A stretch of 64,000 nt of DNA from Patella vulgata (GCF_932274485.2 NC_065882.2:69105431-69169430); one strand, 5' to 3'. Positions 1 to 14,600 are shown, counted from the stretch's first letter. Numbers and translations: made by a program. The notes: generated from the letters alone by a model not told the origin.

Positions 1-745
1 ACGTTTTAATATGATTGATAAGAACGTTGATGCTGCACTATGTATCATTTAAAGTGTTTTGCAGATATATTAGTTAGAAGGATTATGACTTCTCAAATTA
101 TAAAACATTTTATTAAATTTGATAGGATGATTTGTTGATTTCATTATCTGTCTGCATTGAACCCGTAGGTTCGTAGATAGAGTCAGTGCTGAAATATAAC
201 TCATTTGGTGCCGATACTAGACAGTCGAAGCCAAATACGAAACTAAAATTAGAAAACAAATCGAATTCCGCTTATCTTTCGAAACGAAATCATATTGAGT
301 TAGTCGACATTTTATTGCGACCGAAGAGGCTTATGTCCTTTAATAAAACAAAATGACAATTGACTTTTACTTTGTCGACACATCATTCCTAGTATACAAA
401 TATTTGCATTACAAACGTGTAAATATGAATATTTATGTAGCTTTGTTTAAACCCTGACATGCCTTGTATGTAATTCTCTGGTCGTGGCTACTTGTAAATA
501 TCTAGGGAAACATAGTGACGACCAAGATGTCATCACCAAGAGATATATAATTTAATATACATGTAGGGCATTTATATCTATGAATTGGACATATATTTGA
601 TAAGCCACCAATACAGAAAGATTAAAGTGACAGTTACTGATATCGGAAAATAAATTCATTTTGCTAAGTCTATATGTCCAGACCAATAAACCCTCACCAA
701 GAACACTTTTCTAGCAAGCTTCGCCATGTAGCGGTCATTAACGGT

Positions 746-857
746 GGATTCCGTTGACAAGTTAACTTCTGGTCATAAACAGTTGATTCCGGTGACAAGT
801 CAAGTTCTAGTCATGAACTGTTGATTCCGGTGACAAGTTCTGCTCATGAACAGTTGG
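746..857. repeat. Minisatellite, about three 38-bp units
   Basis: Units share GATTCCGGTGACAAGT followed by a TCATGAAC(A/T)GTT tail. They start near 746, 785 and 823. A further single copy of the same unit lies near 1980-2020, so the unit is also dispersed locally. Confidence 0.7.
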
Positions 858-3800
858 TAGGCTTAAAAACCAAGTGATCCAAGTACTCATTTCAAGTTTA
901 ATATTGAGTTAGTCCTCCAGGTGTATACCCACTGATATAGATTTTATCTTATATAAAGATCTAAGTCCTGTGTTAATATTTAAAGGAGCTAAGTCGCTAT
1001 TATTTGGGGCCTTGAAATTGACACAAATGGGTCGCAACGCATACAATAGTGTAATATGAATGTATATATATTGATTTACATTCAATCGTTTCTGTTTTTA
1101 CTGTAATTTCTAATCAGTTAGGTTCGGCGAAATGCGCCAGTATTCTCAATCGAATTTCAATCTCTAGAGACTGGTTATTCCAGCCTACGCAGATAGTATT
1201 TATTGGGCATGCTCTCCAGATAAGAATATAGCGTCACCGTTTGACATGACTTGTGGAATATGCCTAGCCTCGTTTTTCGAGTCCCTTATTACAAATAGCA
1301 CTGAAATGTATTGTGGTACACGATTCGTGTACCAATTGTAAAATGTTTATTTTGTCTTTTAAATATTGGATATCAGAAGGCCATCTTTTCCCGGTAAGAT
1401 CACAACATCAATATTGATTTGAACCGACAAATAAATCGTGTTTTCAATGTCGAAGATTTTAGATGATATTGAGTTAGAGACTTAGCTACTTTAAAGTAAC
1501 ATTTTCTGATCTAAATATTTTCAAAACCGAAATACTATTATGACTTCCTGGAATATTAATTCATGTCCACTTGAATCATTCACAATATCTGGCCCTCCGT
1601 CTTGCACCCATAAAAAAAAACCAAAAAAAAAACCCAAAAAAAAACAAAACACCAAACATATGGTATACTAATAATCCATTTCGACAACCTGATTCACTTC
1701 CTACTAGACTATTTGTATAGATCTTGGTTGGGTAAAAACTTACACAATAAAATATGTACACGGCAAAGCGATCCAAGTGGATATCAGATGGTCGTCAAAT
1801 GTTACCATGGCAACGAATGCAATCAAGAATCTTCTTCAAAAGTACACTTTATTATAGTATATCAATCTTCCAATAATTTTTAAAAAAATCAGTCTTTTAG
1901 GTTAGCTATGTTAATTTTAAACTTTATATACTCAAAACGATAAAGTCGCTATTTGGGTCACTTGGCTTTTCAGCCTTCCAGTTGATTCCGGTGACAAGTC
2001 AAGTTCCGGTCCTGAAACGAACTGTCCGGAATAAAAAGGGAGAAGAGAACGTGCGTGGCAATTAGACCCTGTATGGTGTTAGCATCACGGGGTTAAAAGT
2101 ATACTGGAAAGTGTGTCAGGTCTAAATATTAAGGCCAAATTCAGATTTCGTCATGGTCGCGACCTTGACGAAATCTGCAGGTGGCCCTAATATTTCGATC
2201 TAACCCGAAAGTATTTGATTCAGTGTGTTGAATGAACGAGCTCCCATTACAGTTCCCCAGTCCCATCAACTAAAAACCAACTGAAAAGAAATATAAGCTT
2301 TCATAAAAAAATTAAAACGACTAAAGTTGTTTCATCTGGTTCAAAAATAAAATCTAAAGGGATTTTCTTTGTAAAGTTATTTTATGGTCGTTTTTGTTTA
2401 AAAATGCCCATAGATATAATCAAGTATGTGTTCTTGAGTAAGATTTAAAAACAAAAACACCATTTGATAGATAAATTAGTTTGAATTTGATTTAGTCCAA
2501 ACGTATCAAAAATTCACACAGTTTGTAAGCGGAAAGGCATCTTTAACAATCTGCATTAAGTCATTCACGAAGAGAATAAACTCTTTTCCAGTATTAGTCC
2601 TAATTTTAAGTTTTAAAATTATTCCCAAATGTATCAAAAATGAAATAAAAGTTATGTAAAAACTACGTGATTTACTGTACGCCATATGCTGCAAGAGCCA
2701 ATCCACAAAACATGGCTCCAAATATAAGTATAGTGGAATATGCTAGGCCCAGTACTCCATATATTTTAATGGAATATCGGCATTGTTTGAGAATTAGATA
2801 ATTTTTAATTCAACAGATGAAACTAGTATAATAGAAACAAACGAAACGTAAAGCAATTTAAAAAGGATTATAGATGGTCTATTATTACCAATATCAATGA
2901 TCTATTACCTAATTTGAGACAGCCCCCCCCCCCCCCAACCCCCACAGAACGGCATCTTCATCGAAGGGCCAATGTTGGTCTACTTCCTTGATTAACGCTG
3001 CTTTATGTTGAGTAATTTAAGTATGTTTGATGTAGGTATGTGTTTGGGGGAGGGGGGCTCTAGTTACGCCACTATCTAATACTTATCTAGAAAACTTATC
3101 CCGAAGCCTACCTATTCGAAGAACAAATTGTAATAGTACCTTTTTTAAAATTATATTTCTTTACGAAGATATATAAAAATGGCGCGTCTGAAAGATTTCT
3201 GGTGGTTAAGTGTACACCTCGGTGACTGTTGCAGTTTGTAATGTACGGAGAATTCTCAATTTTTGCAACAAATTCTCCTTGATAAACAATGTCGATATAA
3301 AGGCTCGTCTTTCATATATATTTACGTGTGGGAGCATTTTTCTACCAAGGTCCAGTACAACGTTGGTCCACCATTAATTCATCAGCAGTGATATTTGAAA
3401 CAGAGACAAAACCCATGTCTTTGAAATTGTTACAATTACCAAAGTGCAACAACACGTTTTTGCTATGTGAACATCTCAAATGAGATGGTTTCAGATGTTC
3501 TGGGTAGATTACGCATATGCCATCTATAACACAACACACTTTATCAAAAAACTTAATCAATTTGCTGTTTTTACGTCGTTTTGTTTCTTAGAAAATCAGG
3601 GAACAATGGACAGGTTTTGATCAATATAACGCCCACGGAACACTTGAGACATCATCAGACTTTCCTATTTTGTTTATTATCCGAACTCCAAATACGGTTA
3701 AGACGTACTTGAATTACTCAATTTAAATAAATTCAAAACCAGAAAAAGAGGCGTAGGCCTACTAAAATTAGATAATTAGAAATGGATTAAAACACATCAG

Positions 3801-3863
3801 CGATTTATTTTATGTTAAGAGTGGCATGAATTATGTTTGAGTGGTCTATTAGCGAACGGATTG

Positions 3864-3874
3864 CAAAAGAGAGA

Positions 3875-3915
<41 letters not shown>
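3864..3915. repeat. (GA)n then poly-G microsatellite
   Basis: An uninterrupted GA dinucleotide run passes directly into a run of G. The flanks show no SINE sequence, unlike the GA run at 8597, which is a SINE tail. Confidence 0.85.
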
Positions 3916-3916
<1 letters not shown>

Positions 3917-5853
3917 CAAAATGAATAACTGATAAATGAGATTTTATAAATTAATTAGTCTCCGAACTGCCTATATAACTAAAGTTTCCAAAGCATTCCA
4001 TTAAATATGTTAGCGAATCCTAAATTCCTGTACTTGTATATATTAAACAAAGTTTTTAAATTAATAAAAGTACCCTAATACGTTTTACATGTATTCTATT
4101 ACGAATAAGATAAGTTAAAGCATTTTGCAGCCAACAGTCCATGCTGACGTTACCCCCTAAAGTTGTTGTCCCACAGATCTTACCCATGTTCGCAGATTTG
4201 TTACAATGTATATAACTATATATTTTGTTTACATACACTGCATACCTTTGTAAATTAATATGTTTTACCCACACACTCTTTTTGAAAAATCTCACGTACC
4301 GTAAAACCGAAGTGGGTGTTACGTCAAGGGTCATGAACTTTGGTATGAATGACATACGGGTATGTCCATGTATGCAAATGGCCGTTACAACAATAATAAT
4401 GTCAGGCAGTGATTCCCGCCAAAATTATTATAGTATATCCGTTGTTGTTGTGTGTTGTTTATGTTTGTTAAGTTGTTTTAAAGGTGTACAACTATATTAA
4501 TGATATAATTATTGTTGATTGTGTCAATAATCAAAGTAATAAATCAAGCTAACAACTTATAAATCAGAACCGTATTGAATCTATTAACGGTATGAAGTAT
4601 TTATGTTCACGTTAAGTAGTTCATAAATGAGTCCTTATTATCGTCTTTCGTTAACCCGACTCCAGGTGTTAGCCATTAAAACGCCGCAAGAACGCCTCGG
4701 TTCGTGCGTTTAGTGTTCACTAAGGACAAGTAAATACTTTTAAGACAAATTTAGAACATAATAACAAAACATGGTTTACCTCTTGATGTGCATATGTAAT
4801 ATGTTGATTTACATGGGATGTTTGTTCACATGATAAAGAAAGCAATAATGGCGCATTTGGTAAATATCCCACCGCAGAATCGGGGTGAGATGGATTTCCG
4901 TGTTTGTGGGGCTTGTAACCCACTAATTGACATGATACTTGACAGCCGCCATAGATAGATTCGACACGAGAGCCCCAATTCCGCAATCCATACAAGTTTA
5001 TACCAAATATTTTAGATCTACTAGAGAAAGGAAACATGCATTATACCACGATTTCTGTCTGCACACGTGAACGTCTCGGATTCCATTTGCCAAACTTGTG
5101 AAAAGGCACTTGAAAACGGGATATTTGACTGTCTAGATAATGTTTAGTCTGTAGCACCTGGGTTTCTGTCAGACTATCACCCCTTAAGTTTATTATTCAT
5201 GATACATATCTTTCATACCAAGATGGCGTTAGCTTTATTAAGTAGCTGCTATCTTAAAGCCATCTATTCGTATTTTATATATGAAAGTAATTTCTAATTT
5301 TTGATACTCTTAAATGACTTTATCGATTATATTAATTGATGTTTGACACGTGTGGTTTTCATCATATATTCAAAGATGTCTTTTTAGACATATGTTCCCA
5401 TTATGATTTTTTTTCAATAGATGTTTTATATACTCTGCGATAATTCTGTACAGAGACATTGCATTTGGGTTTTCGACACCTGTGTTGCATGAATACAAGT
5501 TGTCTAGTAAATTTCATCGAGTTCATGAAATCTACAGCTGAGAATTTAAGATAAGAATCTCATTTATTTGACTTAGGTAAATATTCATTAATCGGTACAG
5601 AATAATTAATTTTACGATATCAAAAGCCTTATCTGATCACTGATGATAATAATTAACCAAAAGACACAAATAAAGCAAAATTTACAATCTAATGATGAAG
5701 ACAGATAGTAAAAGAAACTCGTTCAACCATCTGCGGTTTCAGGCAAAACGTAGGTCGCGAGAAAGGTGTTAAGGGGTCTTTTTATACACAGAAATTATTT
5801 TGTCTTTATTGATAGAGATGCTTGCAATATTAGGATCTATTGCAATTTATGTA

Positions 5854-6017
5854 TATGTGACAGTCAATGTCTACAATCAGGCAATGTGTACAATGCCTAA
5901 AATATACCAGTCAATGTGTACATTGCCGGGTTAGGGTTAGGGTAAGGGTTGGGGTGGGGGTTAGGGTAACAAAGGCATTGTACACATTGCCTGATTGTAG
6001 ACATTGACTGTAACATA
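5854..6017. repeat. Inverted repeat (45-bp arms) around a TTAGGG-like loop
   Basis: Bases 5854-5898 and 5973-6017 are reverse complements over 45 bp with one mismatch. The 74-bp loop contains a third, shorter relative of the arm (CAGTCAATGTGTACATTGCC) and then a degenerate (TTAGGG)n tract at about 5929-5969. It may be a small palindromic MITE that captured or carries an interstitial telomere-like repeat. No target duplication was identified with certainty. Confidence 0.8.
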
Positions 6018-6328
6018 TATAGGGAACCCCTCATCACACCAACAATTGGATAGGAGGAAGGAGGGAGCGCCCCCATCCCTCTTATTTACTGGCTCGTATC
6101 AAAAGAAACAAATAAAACACCCAAATACATTGTTTTAAAACGCTCATCTCCGTTTGAGCAGTTTGCACAGTAGCTTCGGTTTTTGAATTCTAGGTTTAAA
6201 CTTCACACAATCGCCATGGATTATGATTTCTAAAACATGTTATACTGCCACTTCTAAAGCTATAAAAAAACGTGTATTTATCAATTAGTTTTTTTAATCT
6301 CTTATCCCTTTTTATTTTGTATTTTCAG

Positions 6329-8550
6329 ATCTTTGACTGTCATTTCTCGGCAAAGACGATCAAATACATTCACAATGGTTCACCACTTCTGTCGAAAGAT
6401 GAAGTTAAATTACGGGTCCATAGATTTACAAGCACAGCCACACAAACTGAGACGGTATACCTAACGGTGAGGATAGTTAACGCATCTAATGAAGTCTTCA
6501 TGACACAGGGACTCAGGCCTGTTGTGGTTCCTGGATTGCTGAAACTATCCAACACAATCGACGGGTCAGTGTTAAGGTTTCGTCATAGCAACAACAAAAA
6601 CGGCTCGTGCACCGTCGGATTCTCAAGGTATCATTCCCACTGGCCAATTGCTGGTCAGATGACAATTGGCAAAAATAGACAAACTGTGGACGCAGTTCGA
6701 AAAGATTGCAGAGAGTTTTTATATATGAATCTTCATTATGAGCATCTGAGATCACCGATACCGGACGTTGATTACTTACCATTAACAGTTGAACTTTTTG
6801 ACCCGTCTATCAGTGAGGAAGTGATAACAGAGATGTTCTATCTACCAATATATATTAAAGGTGCTATCCCCAACTCCCCACCACGTTCATCAGATATGAG
6901 TCTGTCAATGATGGACGTGGACCAGTTTGTTCTCTCGACGATCATTCCTGGAATAATTCAAGCTGAGGATTATGAAACACCCAATTCACAATTAGTTTTC
7001 AATATCAGTAAAAATTTTGGTGATGGGAAGGGCTATTTTGTGAACATTAATGATCAGTCAACACAAATCACTTCATTTTATCAAGACGATTTGGATAATC
7101 ACCGTATTGCTTATCGACCCCCAAACGTTAGTTATACAACGCAACGACATTATGAAGCAGAACTTGTTGTCTTTGATAGTCATTTTGCATCTTCTATGCC
7201 AATAACGTTACACGTAGCTGTGCGGCCATCTTCAACAAGTGCCCCAAGAGTTTCGCATAATCATGGATTAGTTTTGTTAGAAGGACAAACACGACCTATC
7301 ACGGTTGATGATCTGCAGATTGTTGATAGGGATAATTTAGAAGGAATTCGTGTCTATGTAAAAGGTGGTGTCCGTCACGGCACCTTAACCGTCAATGGCA
7401 AGCAAAGCATCATGTTTCGACCAGTAGATTTAAGAAATGGCCAGGTGATGTATGTTCACGATGACAGTGATTCAACTAAAGACGAAATTGGCCTGAGAAT
7501 AAATGATGGTATTCATACTGTACTAGCCACCTTCCCAATTACAATCATCCCAAAAGACGATACCCCTCCCAATTTGGTCAACAATTTAGGTTTCCATATA
7601 AATCAAGGTAAAATGAAGAAGATAAGTGATGATGTGTTGCTTGCTCATGATGACGATTCTTTGGATTACAACATTATCTACACTCTAACCGATCCTCCAA
7701 AAGCTGGTATAATTGTAAGAAAGCTAAGGAGCTCAAACACTGAGACCACCATCTTTGGATTCCGGCAGAGGGATATCTTGAAGGGTCAAGTGTACTACAA
7801 GCATAATGGCAAGGATGTCTTTAGGGACACTTTTCGATTCAGGTTACAAGATCAACACGATCCACCAAACGAATCAGATGAACACGAGTTCCATATCCTG
7901 ATCGATCCCTTGAATGAAAATCCACCGCAGATGGATACTAATGCGTTGAAGATTCTACAAGTCAGAGAAACAGATGTAGGCTATATCGGCCAAGCTCAGC
8001 TACTTTATACGGATGTTGAATCGCCACCCCGTGACATTGTCTACACGATTACCACACCTCCTTATTTCGTGTTTAATACTGGTGAAAGAGATGCTGGTTA
8101 TCTTGTAGCTACACATAATCTTACTATGGTCACCAAAGAACATATTTTGCCTCAGGTTCCCAAATTTACTCAGGAAGACATTAACTATTTGAAGATCGCG
8201 TATCTTCCTCCCCGGGAAGATATAGGCCCTCTACCACGACTCGTTCGTTTTGTGTACACGGTTGAAGATGGAAACAGGAATAAAATCTATGGACAAACCT
8301 TTGATATAGAGGTTTTACCTGTAAACAACCGAGTTCCCAGGTTTACTACCGAGAAACTTCTGGTTGAAGAAGGCGGGATATTAGGTATAACTGTTAATCA
8401 ACTGTCAGCCATTGATGACGATACACCATCTGAGGAGTTGAAATTCATTTGCGACATTCTTCCTAAATACGGTAAATTACAAAGAGATGGCGTTGATATC
8501 GGTAAAAAAGGGGTATTTATGGTTGAAGATCTACAGAAAACTGCAATAAG
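6329..8550 (+). CDS. FREM1: FREM1-like exon a: amino-terminal region and CSPG repeats 1-4 (part)
   Basis: The acceptor is a T-rich tract ending in CAG at 6326-6328 and the frame enters in phase 0 with IFDCHF. The donor AAG/GTAAAT follows 8550 and leaves phase 2. The exon encodes the FREM1 amino-terminal block, then CSPG repeat 1 (from about residue 181), repeat 2 (APRVSHNHG), 3 (PPNLVNNLG), 4 (NPPQMDTNA) and the start of 5 (VPRFTTEKL). A very long single exon here departs from the many small exons of vertebrate FREM1. Confidence 0.95.
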
Positions 8551-8594
8551 GTAAATTTAATATTATGCAATGAATTGTATGCCTGCTAGTTTAT

Positions 8595-8658
<64 letters not shown>

Positions 8659-11600
8659 GGTTTAACGTCCAGTCGACACAAACTAGGTCATTTCGGGACT
8701 AACATAATATGGTTTAATTTTATTTCAATAATTCGCTTGCGCATAGGGGTCTTTAGCAGTGGGAGGAAACCGGAGGACCCGGAGAAAACCCACGAGGTTG
8801 GATGCTAGTTTATAACGTTATGTTCTTGTTGGTTGAGCTAATGGCAAAAGATTTAGTAACACGCAAAACTAGTTCCCACAGAATATATTTTATAGCATTT
8901 TAACAATTTGGATTATGTGCGCTGTCATCGCGTACTGTTTATGCTATGTTTAGTTTTCTAGTCTGCAACGTTCTCTATAAGTCATTTATTGTTTTATTTA
9001 ATGTGAATTTTTTCAGGTATGTTCACGACGGGTCCGATGTTGAGATCGACACCTTCACATTAACTTTGACTGACGGTGTCAATCAAGCTACCAAAGTTAT
9101 TACCGTGGATATTGTGCCGATAGATGATAAAACACCGCGTCTTCAAAAAAATCTTCGACCATATCTGATCGTATCGGAAGGAAGTGAGGCCTTGTTGACG
9201 CCTCATATTTTAGCGGCAACCGACGACGACACTGATGACGAATCACTGGTTTTCTTGATCGTTCGTCAGCCGAGATATGGTGTACTTCAACTGAAAGGAC
9301 AACCCCTCACAAAGTTTACCCAAAAAGCCCTAAAAGACGAATTGATATCATTCCTACACACCAGTGGGGAAATTGGACTGAAGTCCTTACATGATGTTGC
9401 AACATTTATCGTGTCTGATCAAAACTATCTAGCTTCCGTCGAACTTCCTGTGTATGATTTGAACATAACGATAACCCCCGTAAACAATCAAAAACCAACA
9501 ATTCTGTTGGGTGACCCAGTTCTTGTATCAGAGGGGGATGTTTATAACATAAATGAGAACGTCTTGCAAGTCACAGATCTCGACTCGAAAACGAAGGAAA
9601 TCGAATTTATGATAACTAAGCAACCGCAATGGGGCTTCCTTGAAAACATTAAACCTAGTCCAGGGTCCGAAAAGTCTAATGCAGGACTTCGTATCAACTC
9701 ATTCACTTACAGCGATATCTTGGATAGATCCATCAACTATGTACAATCAAACCACCGAGGCGTCGAACCTGTCCACGATCAGTTTGAACTATATGCTACT
9801 GACGGCAAATTAAACTCCGATTCTCAAATCATCTCCGTCAATATAATACAAGCAAATGATGAAGCACCCGATTTAATGCTAAAAGATTTCACTATAGACG
9901 AAGGAGGCTTCATGATGATGGACCAATCCATGATGGATGCCATTGATTTAGACATGCCCAAAGATTCTCTAACCATGTCACTATCACAGCAACCTCAACA
10001 TGGACAAATTGTGATGATGATTCAGACAAGAAAAGGTCACGTTGAAGCTGAAGTTCAGGACTTTACCATCGAAGAACTCCACAGCGGAATGCAATTGAAA
10101 TATAAACATGATGGCTCCGAGAGTATGAACGATAAATTCGTCGTAACGGTATCGGACGGTAAACATGATATAAAACGTGTTTGTAATGTCACTGTTCGGG
10201 CTAGAAATGACGAAAAACCCGAGGTTATTAAGAATGCGGGGTTACAACTGGATTATGGTGAATCTGGATTAATTTCAAGTATTGCCCTGCAAGCAACGGA
10301 TGACGACAATGGCGATGCCTATCTATACTATATCGTGGTGGAATTACCTAAGAAGGGTATTCTTCAATATTGTCCAAACCCTTTCTCCAAAAGCTTAGAT
10401 AGTGATTGCAGGGACATCGAACCAGGCACAAACTTCACCCAAAAAGACGTGGATTTGAATAAAGTAAGATATGTGCACACAACAAGTATGGGTGAAAGTG
10501 AAACGGATAGATTTATGTTTGTGCTGTCAGATGGTAAATATAAAAGACACGAAGAAACGTTTGAAATCAGAATCAAGAATTCCCGCAAGGCTAACATCGC
10601 CTTGTTAAACAGGGGTATGGAAATACGTGAAGGCGAGCGAGTTGCTATCAGCACTAATAATCTAAGCGCATCAGACGAGAGCACTAATGCAGAAGAAATC
10701 GTATTTGCAGTAATAAGGCCCCCGAGACTAGGGAAAATTCAATATATTGATCAACCTACAGGATTAATAAATAGTTTTTCTCAGCTGGATTTGGCTTCTC
10801 AGAAAGTAGTGTACATTCACTTGACAAAAACTGACATCACTGAAGACTCGTTTGTGTTTACCGTTACTAATGGACTTAGTGAAGCTAAAAATGGCGAATT
10901 CAGGATTAAAATTCAACCTTTGGACAGATTCTTGCCTTCTTTAGTTGCCAATAATCTACTAGAAGTGCTACAAGGAACCGAAGAAGTTATCACACCTCAT
11001 CATATTAAAGCTACAGACCCTGACACTGATGCTTTGAACCTTACATACACAATAGCTAAACCCCCGACGTATGGAAATCTGTCTAACAGAGGAGTCATGA
11101 TCACCCATACTTTTACACAAACAGACATTGATCGTGGTTTCATTACCTACACAAGTGATGGGTCTAGAGCAGGGCTTGATAATTTTCTTTTTACTTTATC
11201 TGATGGTAAACATTCCACTTTCCTCATTAACAACACTGCTCAAACTCAACCAGCAATGAGCAGCATATTTGTGCATGTTCTAAAAGACGACCCTCCTACG
11301 ATGATCGTCAACAAGCACCCAGAATTTCTAGAACATTTTGGGAAGCAAAAATACGGTTATAAATTAAACAGCAAAGTCCTGAGAGCCGTAGACTCTGACA
11401 CGCGGAGTAGCAACTTGATCTACACTATGGTCAAAAAACCCAAACATGGCCATATCCAAAACACAGAAGCTAAGCGATTCGTAAGAAGACGTTTTACTCA
11501 AAAGGATTTGGATGAAGACAGTCTGATTTACATTGTTAATAAAGATGTTACTAGCACCAATGATAGTTTCACTTTCCGGGTAGAGGACAACCGTGGCAAC

Positions 11601-14600
11601 GAACTGAACAACCAACAGTAAGTATTATTATAATGCACATAGGTTGCCAGACAACGAAACATACACCTACCACAAGCCCAGTCTTTAGATTACTTTATAA
11701 AGGTTGTGGTCATTTTAATGTTTGCAGGTTTGCAAAAGACCATTTCACCAGAATCTGAGCATGATAGAAATAATCTCAAAACCCTTTTTTTAATTATCAA
11801 AGTATTATCGGCATTGATACTAAATTGATTTCCCTGTAGAACCAACTTCTGCTTTCGAAATTGGTCTTACAATTTGAGATGTATTGCCCTTTTATTTATT
11901 GTGGGAATCTTTCATTCTGCTTTTTTATACAGTATATCCTTTGAATGGTCAAGAATCGAGTTTATATCGGCCGATATGGTGGCATGTGAAAACGTCGGAA
12001 CATTGTCAATCACAATACTGCGAAGAGGTGCACTTAATCAAATGGCTTACGTAGGTGTACAGATAAAGGAAATGTCAGCCAAAACAGGAGAAGATTTTGT
12101 TCCAAGTTCGGCAAGACAAGTACAGTTTGGTGCAGGTAACTTTTGCTTTTGAAATAATGATACAGTAAACCACGTGTACATCCATTTTAGAAATTTAATG
12201 ATCCATTTCAGATGTGCAGATGTTATTTTGTTGTATGTGCTAGAATTATAAAGCACGCAACATTGTTTTCTGTGAACCAACACTTACTGAACTAATGTTG
12301 ACTAATTGTCTCGATATGATTGGATTTCGTCAAATATTCAAACTGTTCGACTATTGCGTGTGCTATATGGGAAAATTTGCCATAATAGGGAGAAATGGGC
12401 TTTAACGTCCACTCGACACAAACTAGTTCATTTCAGTAATTCGCAAGCACGTAGGAGTCTTGGCAGTCGGAGGACCCGGAGAAAACCCACGAGGCTGGAC
12501 AGGCGAGCCTACTCCTCGTCACATACACGCGAAACCACACCACTTGACTTAGTGACAGACCTTATGATCAAAAGCGCACGCATTAACCATTTCCACCCAC
12601 CACCTCCAAATATCGAATTTCAACTGCCAAGGCTTCTTTTAAGTTAACGCCAGTGTGGGCACGGGACCACAGTTTTTCATCCTCATTCGAATGACTATGT
12701 GTTTTGCCCCTTGCCAAGCCCCCCGTCCTATACGACTGACAAGGGGAAACCACACTGGAAAATCCCGATGAATTTTCTCGGCCAACACCGGCATAGACCA
12801 ACGTCTTTTTCACTGAGCCACAGCGACTCTCACCAAGTTAAAAATGCCGTTAGTGGGTGGTGTGTTCGTGGTGGGCTTACTTAAATTATATGAGAGCCAC
12901 AGCGACTCTCGCCAAGTTAAAAATGCCGTTAGTGGGTGGTATGTTCGTGGTAGGATTACTCCGGCTTTCTTGAATTATATGAAAGAAGTCCTAAGTTCCT
13001 TCCTACTTTGTATACTATCAGTATAAATTATTGTTAATTTTGTTTTATATTTTTATATCAGGTCAGTCCAGAGCTACATGGGAGTTGCTTATAAAAGATG
13101 ATGGGTTGGAAGAAACGAATGAAAAGTTGCGATTGACACTGGTTGATCCAATCAATGCTATTATAGGAGATACGAGGAAGTTGCGATTGAGGTTAATTAA
13201 TTCAGAAAATGGTAAGAGGTTTAAATATCGCTTGTCTTCGTTACATTTTTATAATCAATTCTTGGTTCCCCACGAGATGACGAGATCAGCCAAGTTGTAA
13301 CGTGATCTTATCTGTAACCTCCATGGGATATTTTTGCACTTAACCAACACACGGTGCACAAACAATCTTTTAACTTTACCCAGTTGTCACTATACATTGT
13401 TTGAATAACAACACCATTGTCGCGAATTTCATAACAAAACGAAACGTTATCTATAAAAAATAAACCTCGTGTCCACAATTCCTTCTAAATAATTCATCAC
13501 ATGGGTTGCAAAATTTATGTTCTAATATGTATAATATATAGTTAGTCTCAGATTTATGTCATTAACACCGATACGTGTTATTATAATACTACATGTAAAA
13601 GATGTCGTGAACAAGCTAGCGTACACTTTATGGTTTGTTTTTTTCGAAACACCCGGTGAAGCATCTCGTTTGGGAAGTCTTAGAAAATGTATGGTTGATT
13701 ATGTAATTCTTGGATCCAATGCATGAGACAGAGTATGCTTAGTCTGATATTTTCGAAAATTAACCTGCCGAAGTCCGAAGTCCATTATTACACTAGTTTT
13801 GTTTTGTATTTATTGATTTGAAATTTAATTGCCCTCTAGGAGTATGTATGGTGCAATATTTTGCTTATAAATCAAGTAAAAGGGCATTTTGTAAGATTAG
13901 ATATAGAGCTGACAGTTCTCGCTGTAATAGTTAACAATATATAATAAAAACGGAATATGTTGAAAATTTAAGTCAAATTACTTCATTCTGAGTCGAGTTA
14001 TCGCCGTTAAAATAACTGCGTAGCCTCGATTGTCATTGCTACCGTTTTAAAATAATAAACAATGTCTCAATTATCCAATATTTGTAAAAATAAAATCATT
14101 AATACTGTCAGTCGTATTTAAATCTGTTGAGCATGACATAGAGAGTTAATTATCGTCTTGGTAAGTTAATTAATGTCTAATTAATAATATATATAACATT
14201 TAAGGCATTAAGGAAGACCTACAATAGACAGATTTAGCTTTTACATATATAATGCCCCTTTAAGTAGAGACACTGTGTAGTATCTAAAACTAAAAAGATG
14301 ATTTTTATACGCCCACATGGAAATGTGGTCGTACATTGCCGTCGCCCCTGTCCGTCCGTCTGTCTGCACCATTTCAATTAGTAAAACAAAGAAGCCTATT
14401 GAATTTCAGCAATTTCCATTTATTACATGTAGAGTTATGTCCCTTGTTTCACTTTGTTGAATCTTGTGAACGCTCTAATGACAACAGTTATCATCCGATC
14501 TGTTTGAAATTGATATGCATCATTTAAATTAGTTTAACGAAGAATTCTATTGAATTTCAGCAATTTCCGTTAATTACGCCGTGAGTTATGGCCCTTGTTT

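Larger units (their letters stand above)
1..6328. other. Non-coding stretch upstream of the first recognised FREM1-like exon
   Basis: No exon could be supported here. The stretch is AT-rich, with stop-dense frames on both strands. It contains a 38-bp minisatellite (746-857), an A-rich tract near 1611-1650, a poly-C run near 2923-2937, a GA/G microsatellite (3864-3915) and a hairpin with a telomere-like loop (5854-6017). Because the exon at 6329 begins at a splice acceptor in phase 0, at least the last part of this stretch should be intron. The FREM1 first exon (signal peptide plus about 70 residues) was looked for by motif and not found; it may lie before base 1. Confidence 0.6.

Noticed and set aside
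4720-5037. Minus-strand open frame of 105 codons with several Cys and His
   Set aside because: No recognisable family, no supporting splice partners and no start context; it could be chance. Not listed as a gene.
5929-5969. A chromosome end
   Set aside because: The TTAGGG-like run is short, degenerate and internal, with genes and repeats continuing on both sides.
6272-6328. In-frame methionine and hydrophobic stretch just before the first FREM1-like exon, resembling a signal peptide
   Set aside because: It coincides with the T-rich tract and CAG of a splice acceptor, which often reads as Phe/Leu. FREM1 also needs about 70 more residues before this point. Left open only if a transcript starts here.
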